Of a DNA stretch of 64,000 bases, positions 44,994 to 55,124 are shown piece after piece (the stretch's first letter is position 1; every line of letters begins with the position of its first letter). Below the pieces are notes generated by a model. It was not told the DNA's origin, ran no database searches, and saw only the letters and a list, made by a program, of their open reading frames with translations. A program made the translations under genes and the position numbers. The stretch comes from Cucurbitaria berberidis CBS 394.84 (lineage: Eukaryota; Ascomycota; Dothideomycetes; Pleosporales; Cucurbitariaceae), in assembly GCF_010015615.1 (NCBI RefSeq), contig NW_024468937.1, positions 607,745 to 671,744 on the forward strand, in the 5' to 3' direction.

Positions 44994-46141
44994 ATGCTGT
45001 CGCTACCTATGATTGCACCGCGACCGGTATGTTTGCCTTGCTCAAGTTCTACACATACCTATATACAACACGAGCTCTCCCATAAACTTAGTGTACCAAA
45101 ACCCGATACTTACAATCGCTCCAGGACGCCTCCCTCTGGCCCTCCCACCGCGCAAACCACAGCTACATCGACGACAGAAGCTCACAGTCACCCCCTAACG
45201 CCAACTCGCACAACCAACGCCGACCAACCTCCCACCATGGCCCGCGCCATACTTCCGCCCTCCTCGCAGCCCTCACAAACGACGAGAACACAATCGAACA
45301 ACGCAAGCAAAACGTCCGCCGTTTCGGCGCTGGCTGGCTCCGCCCACCGGGTGTTGCCAAAACCCTGCAGGCGATGAAGGACGAGGAACTAGAGAAGGAG
45401 GAACAGGACATGATGCAGCGGAGGGAGCAAGTGATGATGGATCTAGCAGCCGCGCAGCAAGATGCTGCGAATGAAGAACAGCGAGAACAGGGAGACCAAA
45501 TGGAAGGCCAAGAAGAGGAAGAACGAGATCTAGACGAAGAAGTGCCCGAAGCGTCGGCCTCTGAGTCTGCTTCTGACTCGTCCGACGACCCTGGCAGCGA
45601 TGACGAGGGCCAGGATACTACCGTGCCGTTCAACGAAGACTCTTTTATCGAAGGGAGTATGCTGGAAGCGGAGGTGAGCCACATGCTGGAGATGGAGGAA
45701 GCGGAAATGGCGGGCGTTCTGCAAGACGAGCGCGATCTAGACGACGATGTGCCTGAGGCGGGGAGCTACGAGCATACCGACTCTGAACTCGAAGACTCCA
45801 GCGATATCGATCGCAGCCACCTACCCACACCGCATCTCAATTCAGCTCGGTCGAGACGGTCGATGAGAAGAGAAAGTGGGAGACGGAGCTCGGGACGCAG
45901 GAGCTCTGGGCTTCCGAGTGGTATCGTGGCTACCGGCGCTGGTGCAGGCCCTGTAGCTAGTAGACTTAGTCTTGGGGTGGACCTGGGCCGGGGGAGGAGT
46001 AGCTTCGGGATGGATGGCAGCAGTTCATTTATGGAGAGCAGCTCGTTTCTCAGGAGCTCACCTGCTGGCGCTGCGGCTGCAGTGCGAGGAACTCTTCGAG
46101 ACCGCTTCTTAGGTGCTGTGAGGGGTGGAAGGAGGGATTAG
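44994..46141 (+). CDS. APC15: APC/C subunit 15-like protein (Apc15/Mnd2)
   Basis: Exons 44994-45026 and 45125-46141 give 349 residues. The first exon encodes MLSLPMIAPRP, and the second begins DASLWPSH, together forming the Apc15 N-terminal signature. It is followed by the core ALLAALTNDENTIEQRKQNV and RRFGAGWLRPPGVAKTLQAM, a very typical Apc15 pattern (an Arg-Phe-Gly-x-x-Trp-x-x-Pro-Pro-Gly motif). A long acidic coiled or disordered tail (EEEERDLDEEVPEASASES) and an Arg/Ser/Gly-rich end follow. In the anaphase-promoting complex Apc15/Mnd2 controls the mitotic checkpoint complex and, in yeast meiosis, restrains Ama1. Conservation is confined to the first 130 residues; the rest is low complexity. 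Confidence 0.85.
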
Positions 46142-46404
46142 GCTGTTGCTATTGACGACATGATTGATATCCACGAGACACGACTTATGAAGTTACGAGC
46201 TATGATGGGAAGGTATTAGTAGCATTAGGAGGTTTTTGAAGAACTGGTTTATTATCAATAGCTGGTAATAATGCTAACATTCTTCGCACTCGCTGTCCAG
46301 CCTGTTGCGATCGCTCGCCACACTCTCCTCTTCTCATGCAAAGCATCGAGGGCCTACCCCATTCACACTCTCTTCCCCCTTATCACTATTACCCCACCGT
46401 CTTC

Positions 46405-47421
46405 TTAATCCAATAATTCCCACATCGCCCGCCCCAAGAACGCCGCCGCATCCCCATAAACATCTGCCCAGACCTTACGACCCCTCCTCCCCAACGCCAA
46501 TGCCACTCCTACACTCCTGATCCAACGTTCAAGCTGCCCCACGCCCACCTCGAGGAAAAAGACTTCCAGCCGCGCTTCGACAGTACACGTGAAATCTACG
46601 CTCTCGACGGCGTCGCATCCATCGACCAAGCCACGAAGCTGTTGTAGGCGCTCGCTCCATTCCCTATCAGACACTGCGGTCATGAGAATGAGACTGCGGT
46701 AGATGCTATATAGCGTCGGAGTCGAGAGACGATGCAGCGTCACGAGGACATTATACATATCCACGGCGCCGCCCACCACACGCATACTACTAAGCAGCTT
46801 TTTCGCTAGTGAGCGGCGTGCTTCTGTAGTGCTGCCACATTTCTTGTCTGACTCGGCGACTAGGACGCTTGAGCACGGTCGTCCGGTGCCGATGGGAGCG
46901 TGTTTAGAGAATGCTTCAGGCGGAGGAGGGGTGGTGGGTGTCCTTCTGAAGAGCTGGAGGTGTATGAGGCATGTGATGGTGCGGAGATCTTCGAGGGGAG
47001 GGGAGAATATGAGTTGGTTTGCAAGGAGCTCGTCTGGCATGGTGCAGGAGAGCAGATACACTGACGATATCAGGTTAGTTCTACATATTAGTGAATAGAG
47101 GGTGGTGGTAGTAGTACTTAGGTCGGCGTTGTTCCACTGGATGGGCGCGTTGAAGGTATCTGTTGTAGGCGAAGTAGGTGCTGTTGAGACGATGCTGAGG
47201 GTGGATACGCTTGACTGAGGGCTCCAGGTTGGGAATGCTTGGACGGCATCGAGGATAGGGACTGCGACGTTATCTAGTCTACTTGCTGTCTTTTTGTAGG
47301 GATCCTTAACGAGAGTAGCATCATTACCAACCTTGAAGTCGGCGAAGTTCTTCTCGCCACTCATGGTTGGCTCGATGTTTTCATCGCTGAAGGGATTCAG
47401 TGACGGTATCGTAGCGCTCAT
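46405..47421 (-). CDS. Hypothetical protein
   Basis: ATG at 47421 (context CACCATGAG) opens a frame to a stop at 46405. Read through, it gives 338 residues; a 57-nt in-frame segment (47117-47061) has GT..AG ends and a CTAAC branch site, so the spliced protein is probably 319 residues. The N-terminal 100 residues are Ser/Thr/Pro-rich; the C-terminal 170 are helical with repeated leucines (VDMYNVLVTLHRLSTPTLYS, VFFLEVGVGQLERWIRSVGV). The C-terminal style resembles the ligand or regulatory domains of fungal regulators, but there is no zinc cluster, so I make no functional call. It is convergent with the APC15-like gene, 263 nt away. Confidence 0.65.
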   Translation of the reverse strand: MSATIPSLNPFSDENIEPTMSGEKNFADFKVGNDATLVKDPYKKTASRLDNVAVPILDAVQAFPTWSPQSSVSTLSIVSTAPTSPTTDTFNAPIQWNNADLSTTTTTLYSLICRTNLISSVYLLSCTMPDELLANQLIFSPPLEDLRTITCLIHLQLFRRTPTTPPPPEAFSKHAPIGTGRPCSSVLVAESDKKCGSTTEARRSLAKKLLSSMRVVGGAVDMYNVLVTLHRLSTPTLYSIYRSLILMTAVSDREWSERLQQLRGLVDGCDAVESVDFTCTVEARLEVFFLEVGVGQLERWIRSVGVALALGRRGRKVWADVYGDAAAFLGRAMWELLD

Positions 47422-47951
47422 GGTGATGGTAAAGTGGCCTTGGTGCTAGGAAGACGCTCGTAGTGACCGTAAGCTCTCTGTGGAGAACGCCAAAGGCTCC
47501 AAACCTGTCCCAGCACTAGACCTACAAGCAGGACTGGTAATGAACTGAGTGATAAAGAGGGAGGGGTAGTAGGGCAAATGCGAAGAATGTGAGTAATAAG
47601 GATGGCCAAAAGAATGAAGTTGTAGTGAGTGATATGCGCGCTTGAAGCGTGCAGTGATGGTGTGCAAGTAGTGAAGCGGTACGAGTGCCTGCAAATTCAC
47701 CGCACGCTGTCGACGAAGTCGGAAAACTACACAATGCGCAGCTATGCGGAAGCAAAAGAGATGGCGTTGTGGCACGCTCTAAGAGCGTGACAGCGCTTGG
47801 ATCGTTGTTGGTCATCTGCTTGGTGTAATTGTTAGTACAGCAAACCGGCAGTTTGGTCACAATTTGCAACAAGGTTTGCTGCATATGAGACAGTCGGACT
47901 TTTGAATTAGAGTCGTTGATTTTCCTGTCCCTGGTGATATATGTACAAAGC
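47422..47951. other. Intergenic; promoter of the hypothetical gene
   Basis: It lies upstream of the minus-strand gene at 47421 and downstream of the NDUFA8-like gene. No other feature is seen. Confidence 0.5.
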
Positions 47952-48572
47952 TCAATGAGTAGCAAAGATGTTGCGTGCTCGCAAATGGACGGGCGTCTCG
48001 CCCTTGGGCGCCTCTGGTATCGTCTTCTCCAATTTCTGGCATGTGTAAGCGACAAGAGCGATCAAAGCCACATTGAATACATACCAGCTTCTCAAATACG
48101 CACTTGTTCAACCTCCGCTCTTCTGACCGGCAGTTCCATAGCTGCTGATTGTGGTTCTCCAGGCATTGCCAGTGAGTGCGGAACTCAGCCAGACAGTTCT
48201 CGTTGATATCCTTGATACTGCCATGTCCGTCAGCTTTCTTTCTTTCAACTTGTTGACCCGGGGGCTCCTACACGCTGGCTGCGCATCTGGTGACCTTGCG
48301 ACCCTCTTGCATGCAGTCGAATTCACCCCGGCCGTTCGCCTCGGTCTTGCACATCATGTAGTCATCGTTGAAGGCCTTGCACCGCGCACCGATGAAGAAG
48401 GAGGCGCTGAGGAGAGGGGCAGAACTGGCGCCGAGTTCTTTGACCTTGGGGATGTCATCGGGTAGCGGAGTGGTGTCGATGAGGGCCTGCTGGTTGAACC
48501 TGGGGTCAATTAGCCTCGGGAAGCCAGTAAAAGTGGCTAGAAAAAGGACTACCTGGGCTGACGCGACGACAT
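47952..48572 (-). CDS. Complex I subunit NDUFA8-like (20.8 kDa, CHCH)
   Basis: Exons 48572-48553, 48499-48272, 48217-48085 and 48035-47952 give 154 residues starting MSSRQPRFNQQALIDTTPLP. Two CHCH modules are complete: C-x9-C pairs at CKAFNDDYMMC and CMQEGRKVTRC, then CLAEFRTHWQC and CRSEERRLNKC. The end, LEKTIPEAPKGETPVHLRAR, is also typical of the fungal 20.8-kDa subunit. The protein is an accessory subunit of NADH:ubiquinone oxidoreductase on the intermembrane-space side, imported through Mia40 oxidation. Only the third acceptor choice needed thought: splicing at 48218 restores VIKDINENC. Confidence 0.93.
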
Positions 48573-48996
48573 GGTGAGTTTGAAGTGCTAATGGCGGGCA
48601 GGGTGCTCCCAAAGTGACCTGGACTGGAACTGGAGATGGAGCTGTTGGTCGCGGAAGTCGCAGGTCTTGGCTCGTCAGTCAAATTGACAGGGATTGCGAT
48701 TGGCGGTGCCTGAAAGCTTTGGTAGACAATCGACAAGCGACACGGCCCGCCAGCAAGAACAACAAGCTCCTCATTGTCTCTCTCCGCCTTGTAGCAACTC
48801 TTTGCGCCACTCTTCCAACCGTCTCAGCTGCCACTATGCACATCGATTAGACTTTGGCTGTAGCTTCCTCTCTGCCTGCCTCGCCCCGACACCGCTCCAC
48901 CGCGTGCCCAGCGCGTCGTCTAGAAAAACAAACAGCTGAAGCCACAACTATCGCTTCCCGCCTACACGTCTACATACTCGTGGAAACTCAGTCAAC
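48573..48996. promoter_or_regulatory. Bidirectional promoter region NDUFA8-like / NUP57
   Basis: A 424-nt region between divergent starts, pyrimidine-rich towards NUP57; no TATA box seen. Confidence 0.6.
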
Positions 48997-50382
48997 ATGT
49001 CTTTCAGCTTCGGCAACTTGGGTAGCGCCCCTGGAGGGGCAGAGAAAAAGACGGGCACACTGTTCGGAAGCACGACAGCACCACCTGGAGGTCTTTTTGG
49101 TCAATCCCAGCAACCGCAGCAGCAACAACAACAGACCAATGCATCGCAACCTAGCCTCTTCGGCTCTCAAGCCGCACCCCAGAGCAATAGCCTGTTCGCT
49201 TCCACGCAGCAACAACAGCCCGGCGGCTCAAGTTTGTTTGGCCAGCCACAGCAGCAGCAGCAGCAAAATAATGCAGGCGCAAGTCTCTTTGGTCAGCAAC
49301 AACAGCAGCAGCAGCCACAGCAACAACAACAACAACAACAACAGCAGCAACAGCCGAACCTGGGCAACAGTCTGTTTGGAGCCTCGCTACAGCCAGCACC
49401 AGCGCTCAATCAGGTCCAAGCGCAACACATTCAACAGCAGCGTGAGGGGCTTCCGCAATTACGCCAGTCATCTGCACAGCCTTTCGCCGGCTCGTCAATC
49501 AACGGTCACAGTATGTACAATGAGAAATACTACATCAAAATGCTAACTCGAGATAGGGGAGAAGTCGGTCGTAGAACAGATACGGACGCTGAATAACAAA
49601 TGGGATCCAGCGAACCCCGAATGCGTTTTCACGCACTACTTCTACAACGCCGTCAAGCCTGAAGAAGCGCCCTTCTATGGCCCCTCACAGGGCGAAGACG
49701 AGAGAAAATGGGAGGAGGCTTTGTCTAAAAAGCCTAGTCCAGGTGCCATCCCTGTCCTAGCTCGCGGTTTCGAACAAGTCGGAGAGCGCATACGGCAACA
49801 AGCGGCCGCTGTCACGGCGTTACGAACCCGCCTACATGAGATCAACAACAGTCTTGCACTCCTGAAAGACACACACGAGCTGAACGTTGCATCGCGCATC
49901 ACCGAGGCGAAGCGGAAGCATATTGTCTTCACACAGCGGACGTTGGCTCTTGCAACCAAAGTGCAAATCCTGAGGAATCGAGGATACGTCATGGACCAGC
50001 AGGAAGAAGATCTGAAGAAGAAGCTCTTTGAGCTGGAGAAGAAAACCTTCGATCCTGTGCTAGGTGGACGGCAAGAAGAGATCTGGGCGCGCATGTCTGG
50101 CGTGCGGGAGCGAGCGAGGATACTACAAGAAGAGACGGAGAAGTTGGGCAAGACGATTGAGAATCAACAGAATGGCGAGCTTCTCACTGGGGAAGATCAA
50201 AAGGCGTTGGAGAAGGTATGACCTGCTTTTTCGAAACAAGTGATTACAATGCTAATAAAGTATCCCAGCTGTTGAAGGACTATGACAGGCAGCTCGAGCA
50301 CCTCAAGAAGTGGGTAGACGACACGAAAGAGGAATACGACGAATGGGAGGCATTGAAGCAGACGAGGCCTGCGAAGCGATGA
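48997..50382 (+). CDS. NUP57: Nucleoporin Nup57/Nup54 (FG repeats, coiled coil)
   Basis: Exons 48997-49510, 49557-50215 and 50269-50382 give 428 residues. Residues 1-160 carry FG/GLFG-type repeats (SLFGQ, GLFGQ, TLFGS, SLFGA) separated by polyglutamine runs; the largest run is encoded at about 49294-49351 by mixed CAG/CAA codons. From residue 175 comes the conserved alpha-helical Nup54 domain: VEQIRTLNNKWDP, YFYNAVKPEEAPFYGP, KPSPGAIPVLARGFEQVGER and a long coiled coil to the end (LEHLKKWVDDTKEEYDEWE). In the nuclear pore Nup57 forms the central-channel Nsp1-Nup49-Nup57 complex. The first intron is only 46 nt. Confidence 0.94.
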
Positions 50383-50821
50383 GAGGTCGATGTAGTAGCA
50401 CGTCGGCATGTACGATTTATCAGAGAAAGCCAGGCGTTTTGGGATACCAAGTGGCGAATGCATAGCAAGTAATATTAGTTCAAGCATGGTTCAAGATGGC
50501 TTGCCACCATCTGTCCGCCTCCCATTCTATAGTTTGACTTTCTTCTTTACTGTAGTCTCCTCAGACCTCACCAAATTCACAAGTGCTCTGCGGTGACATG
50601 TCTGAACTATTGATTGTATCTGAGACTAATTGCACAAGGCTTTACCGAATCCATGATGTTACATGCGCTGCTTTTGCTAACTGCACGCCTATGATATAGA
50701 GCCTTGTCCTCCGATCGCATAAACGCCGTTGAATGTGGAGATGTATGATACAATCGAAAGTGATTCCGCTATTGGCGCAACGGCTCAATCACTCATCATT
50801 TTCGGTACTTTGAGTCGCCGT
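50383..50821. other. Convergent intergenic region NUP57 / TOM5
   Basis: 3' regions of two convergent genes; nothing else seen. Confidence 0.55.
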
Positions 50822-51083
50822 CTAAAAGAGCTGGGAAACGTAATCGACGAGGTGCGGCGCTGTAGCATCATATATCAGCGACCATTCCATAGATGTATTT
50901 GATGTCTCGGCAGCTTACAAAAGTAAAGGAGAACAGCGCTCGCGGCCGTCCACTTGATGTCCAGTATGGTCTGCGCCTCGGCGGCTTCGAGCTCCTTCTT
51001 TGAGGGTTGCGGTGGTGCTGGGGAAGGTGTTAGCTCTGTGGTCTGGGGCGTGTCGTTGGAGATTTAAACCTACCTCCGAACAT
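50822..51083 (-). CDS. TOM5: TOM complex subunit Tom5-like, 48 residues
   Basis: A very small spliced gene: exons 51083-51074 (10 nt), 51017-50919 and 50859-50822, total 147 nt and 48 residues. It starts MFGAPPQPSKKELEAAEAQT and ends SPHLVDYVSQLF. The layout is a short Pro-containing acidic N-terminus, one hydrophobic segment around TAASAVLLYF and the SP-x-x-x-D-x-x-S-x-LF ending; this fits fungal Tom5, the small tail-anchored subunit of the outer-membrane import pore. Both introns (56 and 59 nt) have normal ends and frame is kept. No single exon is long enough to be found by ORF length alone. Confidence 0.8.
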
Positions 51084-52027
51084 TGTGTCTGTGAGAGGAA
51101 GGTAAAGTAAAGCGGGATGTAAGGGCGTATTAGAAGCTGAGTATGTTTTGGGCGTGGACGTGGCAGCTTGAAGATGACGTTCACGTAAAAGTTTCGAGCA
51201 GATATCGGAGCTTCACGCGATGTTTTGCCGATGGGGGACTTTGGCCTCACCCGCGACGCACGTACAAAGTGATTTGGGTATCATCACGCGGATCCTACGA
51301 GAGTCTCTGCTCAGCATACTGGGATTTGCATAACTCCATTCACGCTTGATCTTCTCCCAAAACGGATGGTCCTCGAACCCGAAGATCGCGAACTTTATCC
51401 CCCCTGAAATACCCCTGCTCACCTCACCACCTCATAACCACAAAGGCGCCCCTGCGTACACAGTCACACTATGATGATCACCGTACCATGGCACGCGGCT
51501 GGCGGGGGAGCTGTAAGTTGATTATAATATCCCTGAAAACATGGGGAGCCGTTCACCACGTCACGACGCATAAGGCTGAAGAGTCTCACTCGAGGTCGCC
51601 GCGTGGCCGCATCACCAGTCCACAGAGTAAGGCAGCTTCGTTATCCTCGCATCATGTAGACACTGCGACTCCACGAATAAGAACAATCGGACCTAGTACA
51701 TGTGTTTCAGACCGTCCAAATGGCGGGAGGGACATGCAAGCCACGCCTCGGTGCTTAAAGCTGACACCTTCATACAACTTCCTAATTCGGCGCTGAAGGG
51801 TCGGATGATTGGCTCAATACGTGAAATATGCTTGATCGTCCACATGCGGACCGTACGGCTGATTGTTATGACAGGGCGCCGACTTAGGTCAGCTACAGGT
51901 CAATTTACTCTGGTTCAAGGGTGGTTGATTTAACTATCACTGCATGCCCGGAAGCCGGGTCACTTTCGGTGCTTTTATCTTTCCAAGTTCGTTTCCTGTC
52001 GCTCATTAACGAGTCATCGTCGACACG
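51084..52027. other. Intergenic; promoter of the GH55 gene
   Basis: A shared upstream region for TOM5 and the glucanase gene. Frames at 51488-51933 are not protein-like. Nothing more is seen. Confidence 0.5.
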
Positions 52028-54780
52028 ATGTTGCTTCTTTCAACGGTTGTTTTGGGGTTGTCGACTTGCGTCCTCGCGCTGAACCCTCGTTATGATGGCG
52101 GGTATGGGTACGGGAGGGCTCCAATGGAAAGCGTGAGCGATATAAAGTCCAAGTCGAAGAGCATAGACTCCGTCCACACGCCACTTCCAGCGGATTCGAC
52201 ACCAACGCTTGTTTATGGCGACTCATCGACTGGTCGCCCTACGTATACTCCTAGGCCCACTCATGCCCACAATGCTTCTGAGATTTTCTATCCAACTGGA
52301 ACAGGACATTATACCTCTGTGAAACCCAGTCCAACTGGGCCATCTAATTCTTCCTGCGCTCCGTACTGGCTTGAAAACATCAAACATCAAGGTCTCGCAT
52401 CTTTCAACGCAGATCCGGCCTCGTATCAGGTGTTCAGGAATGTGAAGGATTTCGGCGCAAAGGGTGATGGAGTCACGGATGACACTGCAGCCATTCAGCG
52501 GGCTATCACGGAAGGTAATAGATGTAGGCCAGGCTTCTGCGAAAGTTCGACGACTACACCGGCTGTCGTGTACTTCCCTGGTGGCACGTACTTGATCTCC
52601 GCTAGTATTATGGATTATTACTATACTCAGGTATATTGAGTCTATTACACGGTATTATTACGACTAACGAAAACAGATTATTGGGAACCCAAACTGTCTT
52701 CCAACCATCTTGGCTGCATCCAACTTCACTGGCGGCCTAGGCTTGATCGATGGCTCTCCGTACCAGGGATCCGGTCCACGCGTTGGTAAGACGGGCTATG
52801 GACCTACAAACACTTTCTTCAGGCAGATCCGTAACCTCGTCCTTGATATGACTCAACTCCCTGCCAACTTTTCTGCCACCGGTATCCACTGGCCCACGGC
52901 GCAGACGACCAGCCTGCAGAATATTGTGTTCAACATGAATGCTGCTAATGGAACGTTACACCAAGGTCTCTTCATTGAGGAGGGCTCTGGAGGCTTCATG
53001 ACTGATTTGGTCTTCAATGGTGGTAATTATGGGTTTAATGTTGGCAATCAACAATTCACGACCCGCAATCTTACATTCAACAACGTCAATACAGCCATCA
53101 ATCAGTTGTGGGATTGGGGATGGACTTACAAGAGTGTTTCGATCAACAATTGCCGCGTTGGTCTGAACATCTCTGCTGGCGGTCCTTCAGCTGTCAATGT
53201 TGGCTCCATTGTGTTGTTGGACAGCGAGATCAACAATACACCTATTGGTATCGTTACCTCTAGGACCGACGATTCTGAGCCTGATAGTGCTGGAAGTCTG
53301 TATTTGGAGAACGTTAAGCTGAACAACGTTGGAGCTGCTGTAGTCGGACAGGAGGGTATATATCTGGAAGGATCCTTCGGCCCCTCGGTCATCAGCGCTT
53401 GGGCTGACGGCCACCGATACCTCCCTCATGGCCCAATTGAGGAGCGAGGCCCGATCACTCCTAGTAAGCGACCAATCGAGCTACTCGATGCCCAAGGAAA
53501 GTACTACGAGCGATCCAAGCCGCAGTACGGCTCCGTCCCATTATCACAGGTTCTCAGTGCTCGAGACCTCGGTGCTACGGGAGACGGCGAGACTGACGAC
53601 ACAGACGCACTGAATGCTGCGATCTTGAATGCTAAAAAGGAGGGCAAAATCCTCTTCCTCGATGCGGGTTTCTACAAAGTTACCGGTACCATCTACGTTC
53701 CCCCCGGCTCCAAGATCGTCGGCGAGGCTCTCGCCTCAGTAATCCTCTCAGCTGGCGAATACTTCAACGACATCGACGCCCCCCAAGTCGTTGTGAAGAT
53801 CGCACTACCCGGTGAGCAGGGCACAGTTGAGCTATCAGACCTTTTCGTCAGCACACAAGGACAACAAAAAGGAGCCATTCTCATTGAGTATAACCTTGCA
53901 TCCTACGGCGCAGAACCGGCTGGCTTATGGGATGTACACACCCGCATTGGAGGCTTCACGGGCTCTAACCTGCAGACTGCGCAGTGCGAGAAGACGCCTA
54001 ATGCCAACATCACAGAAGGAAATCTCGTCGAGGAGTGCATTGCTGCGTACATGGCAATTCACGTCACCAAGTTTGGAACAGGATTGTACATGGAGAATAA
54101 CTGGTTGTGGACCGCAGACCACGACCTGGACGATGCAACGAACAACAACACACAAATCACCATCTATGCTGGTAGGGGTCTGTACATCGAGAGTCAGCGA
54201 GGCGTTTTATGGTTGTAAGTGTTCATCTCCTCTTCAAGACACGCTTTTCGACCTTTACTAAAGAAGAGAAAAAAACAGATACGGCACAGCCGTCGAACAC
54301 CACGTAAAATACGAGTACCAATTCGTCGACACGCGCTCCATAGTCATGGGCCAAATCCAAACCGAAACAGCATACTACCAGCCTAACCCAGACGCCACCA
54401 TCCCCTTCCCTGAGAACCCCGCTTTAAATGACCCAGTCTTCACGCCTAGTGCTAATTCATCCGTAAACGCAGCGTCAGGCTGGGGTCTCCGTATCGTGCG
54501 CTCGAACAACATTCTCGGCTATGGCGTTGGCTTGTATTCGTTCTTCGATAACTACTCGACGAATTGCTCGCAAATTGGTGCTGGAGCGCGTTGTCAGACG
54601 CGTATTTTGTCTATTGAGGGTGATAGGCATTCGTATGATGTCGTGCTGTATAATTTGAATACCGTTGGTGCGACGGAGATGATCACGAGAGATGGCGTTG
54701 ATTTGGCGAGTAATGTGGATAATAACTCGACGTTTGTGGATACTATTAATGTCTTTAGGATCGGGAGCTTTGGCCTCTGA
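52028..54780 (+). CDS. Secreted glucan exo-1,3-beta-glucosidase, GH55
   Basis: Exons 52028-52630, 52677-54214 and 54279-54780 give 880 residues. A signal peptide (MLLLSTVVLGLSTCVLA) is followed by a Ser/Thr/Pro-rich stretch and two pectate-lyase-like beta-helix modules. Each opens with the GH55 signature: VKDFGAKGDGVTDDTAAIQ near residue 140 and LGATGDGETDDTDAL near residue 500. The segment YMAIHVTKFGTGLYMENNWL and the C-terminal NNILGYGVGLYSFFDNY are also characteristic. Many N-glycosylation sequons are present. GH55 enzymes release glucose from beta-1,3-glucan outside the cell, for wall remodelling or attack on other fungi. Introns are 46 and 64 nt. Confidence 0.95.
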
Positions 54781-55124
54781 GCTGGGTACGTTGGATGACG
54801 ATGTTGGGTTGAGTTGGAAGTCCCTCAACGCTTCATGTATATAATTCAGTTTCGTTGTTCTTTCCCCCGTAGCAGCAGAGTAGGAGAGTAATTAGGAAGA
54901 TTGTGCCAAGTTTTGTGAGATACTTGTAGAATTTATGGAAGTAAACTACAAACTTCCATCTAACAGTACATTCTTCATACCAAACCAAAAAGATAGTGTG
55001 ACTTCCCCCTCATATCGTAAAGATGTTATAAATTCGTAACCTTCTACTGTACATCATACATACCAAAGAAATGAGGAACCGTGCATCGGCTTTCGCCATG
55101 CATCCATACATTGAAACGTGGTGC
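54781..55124. other. Convergent intergenic region
   Basis: 3' regions of the GH55 and ARMC8/Vid28 genes, AT-rich; nothing else seen. Confidence 0.6.
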
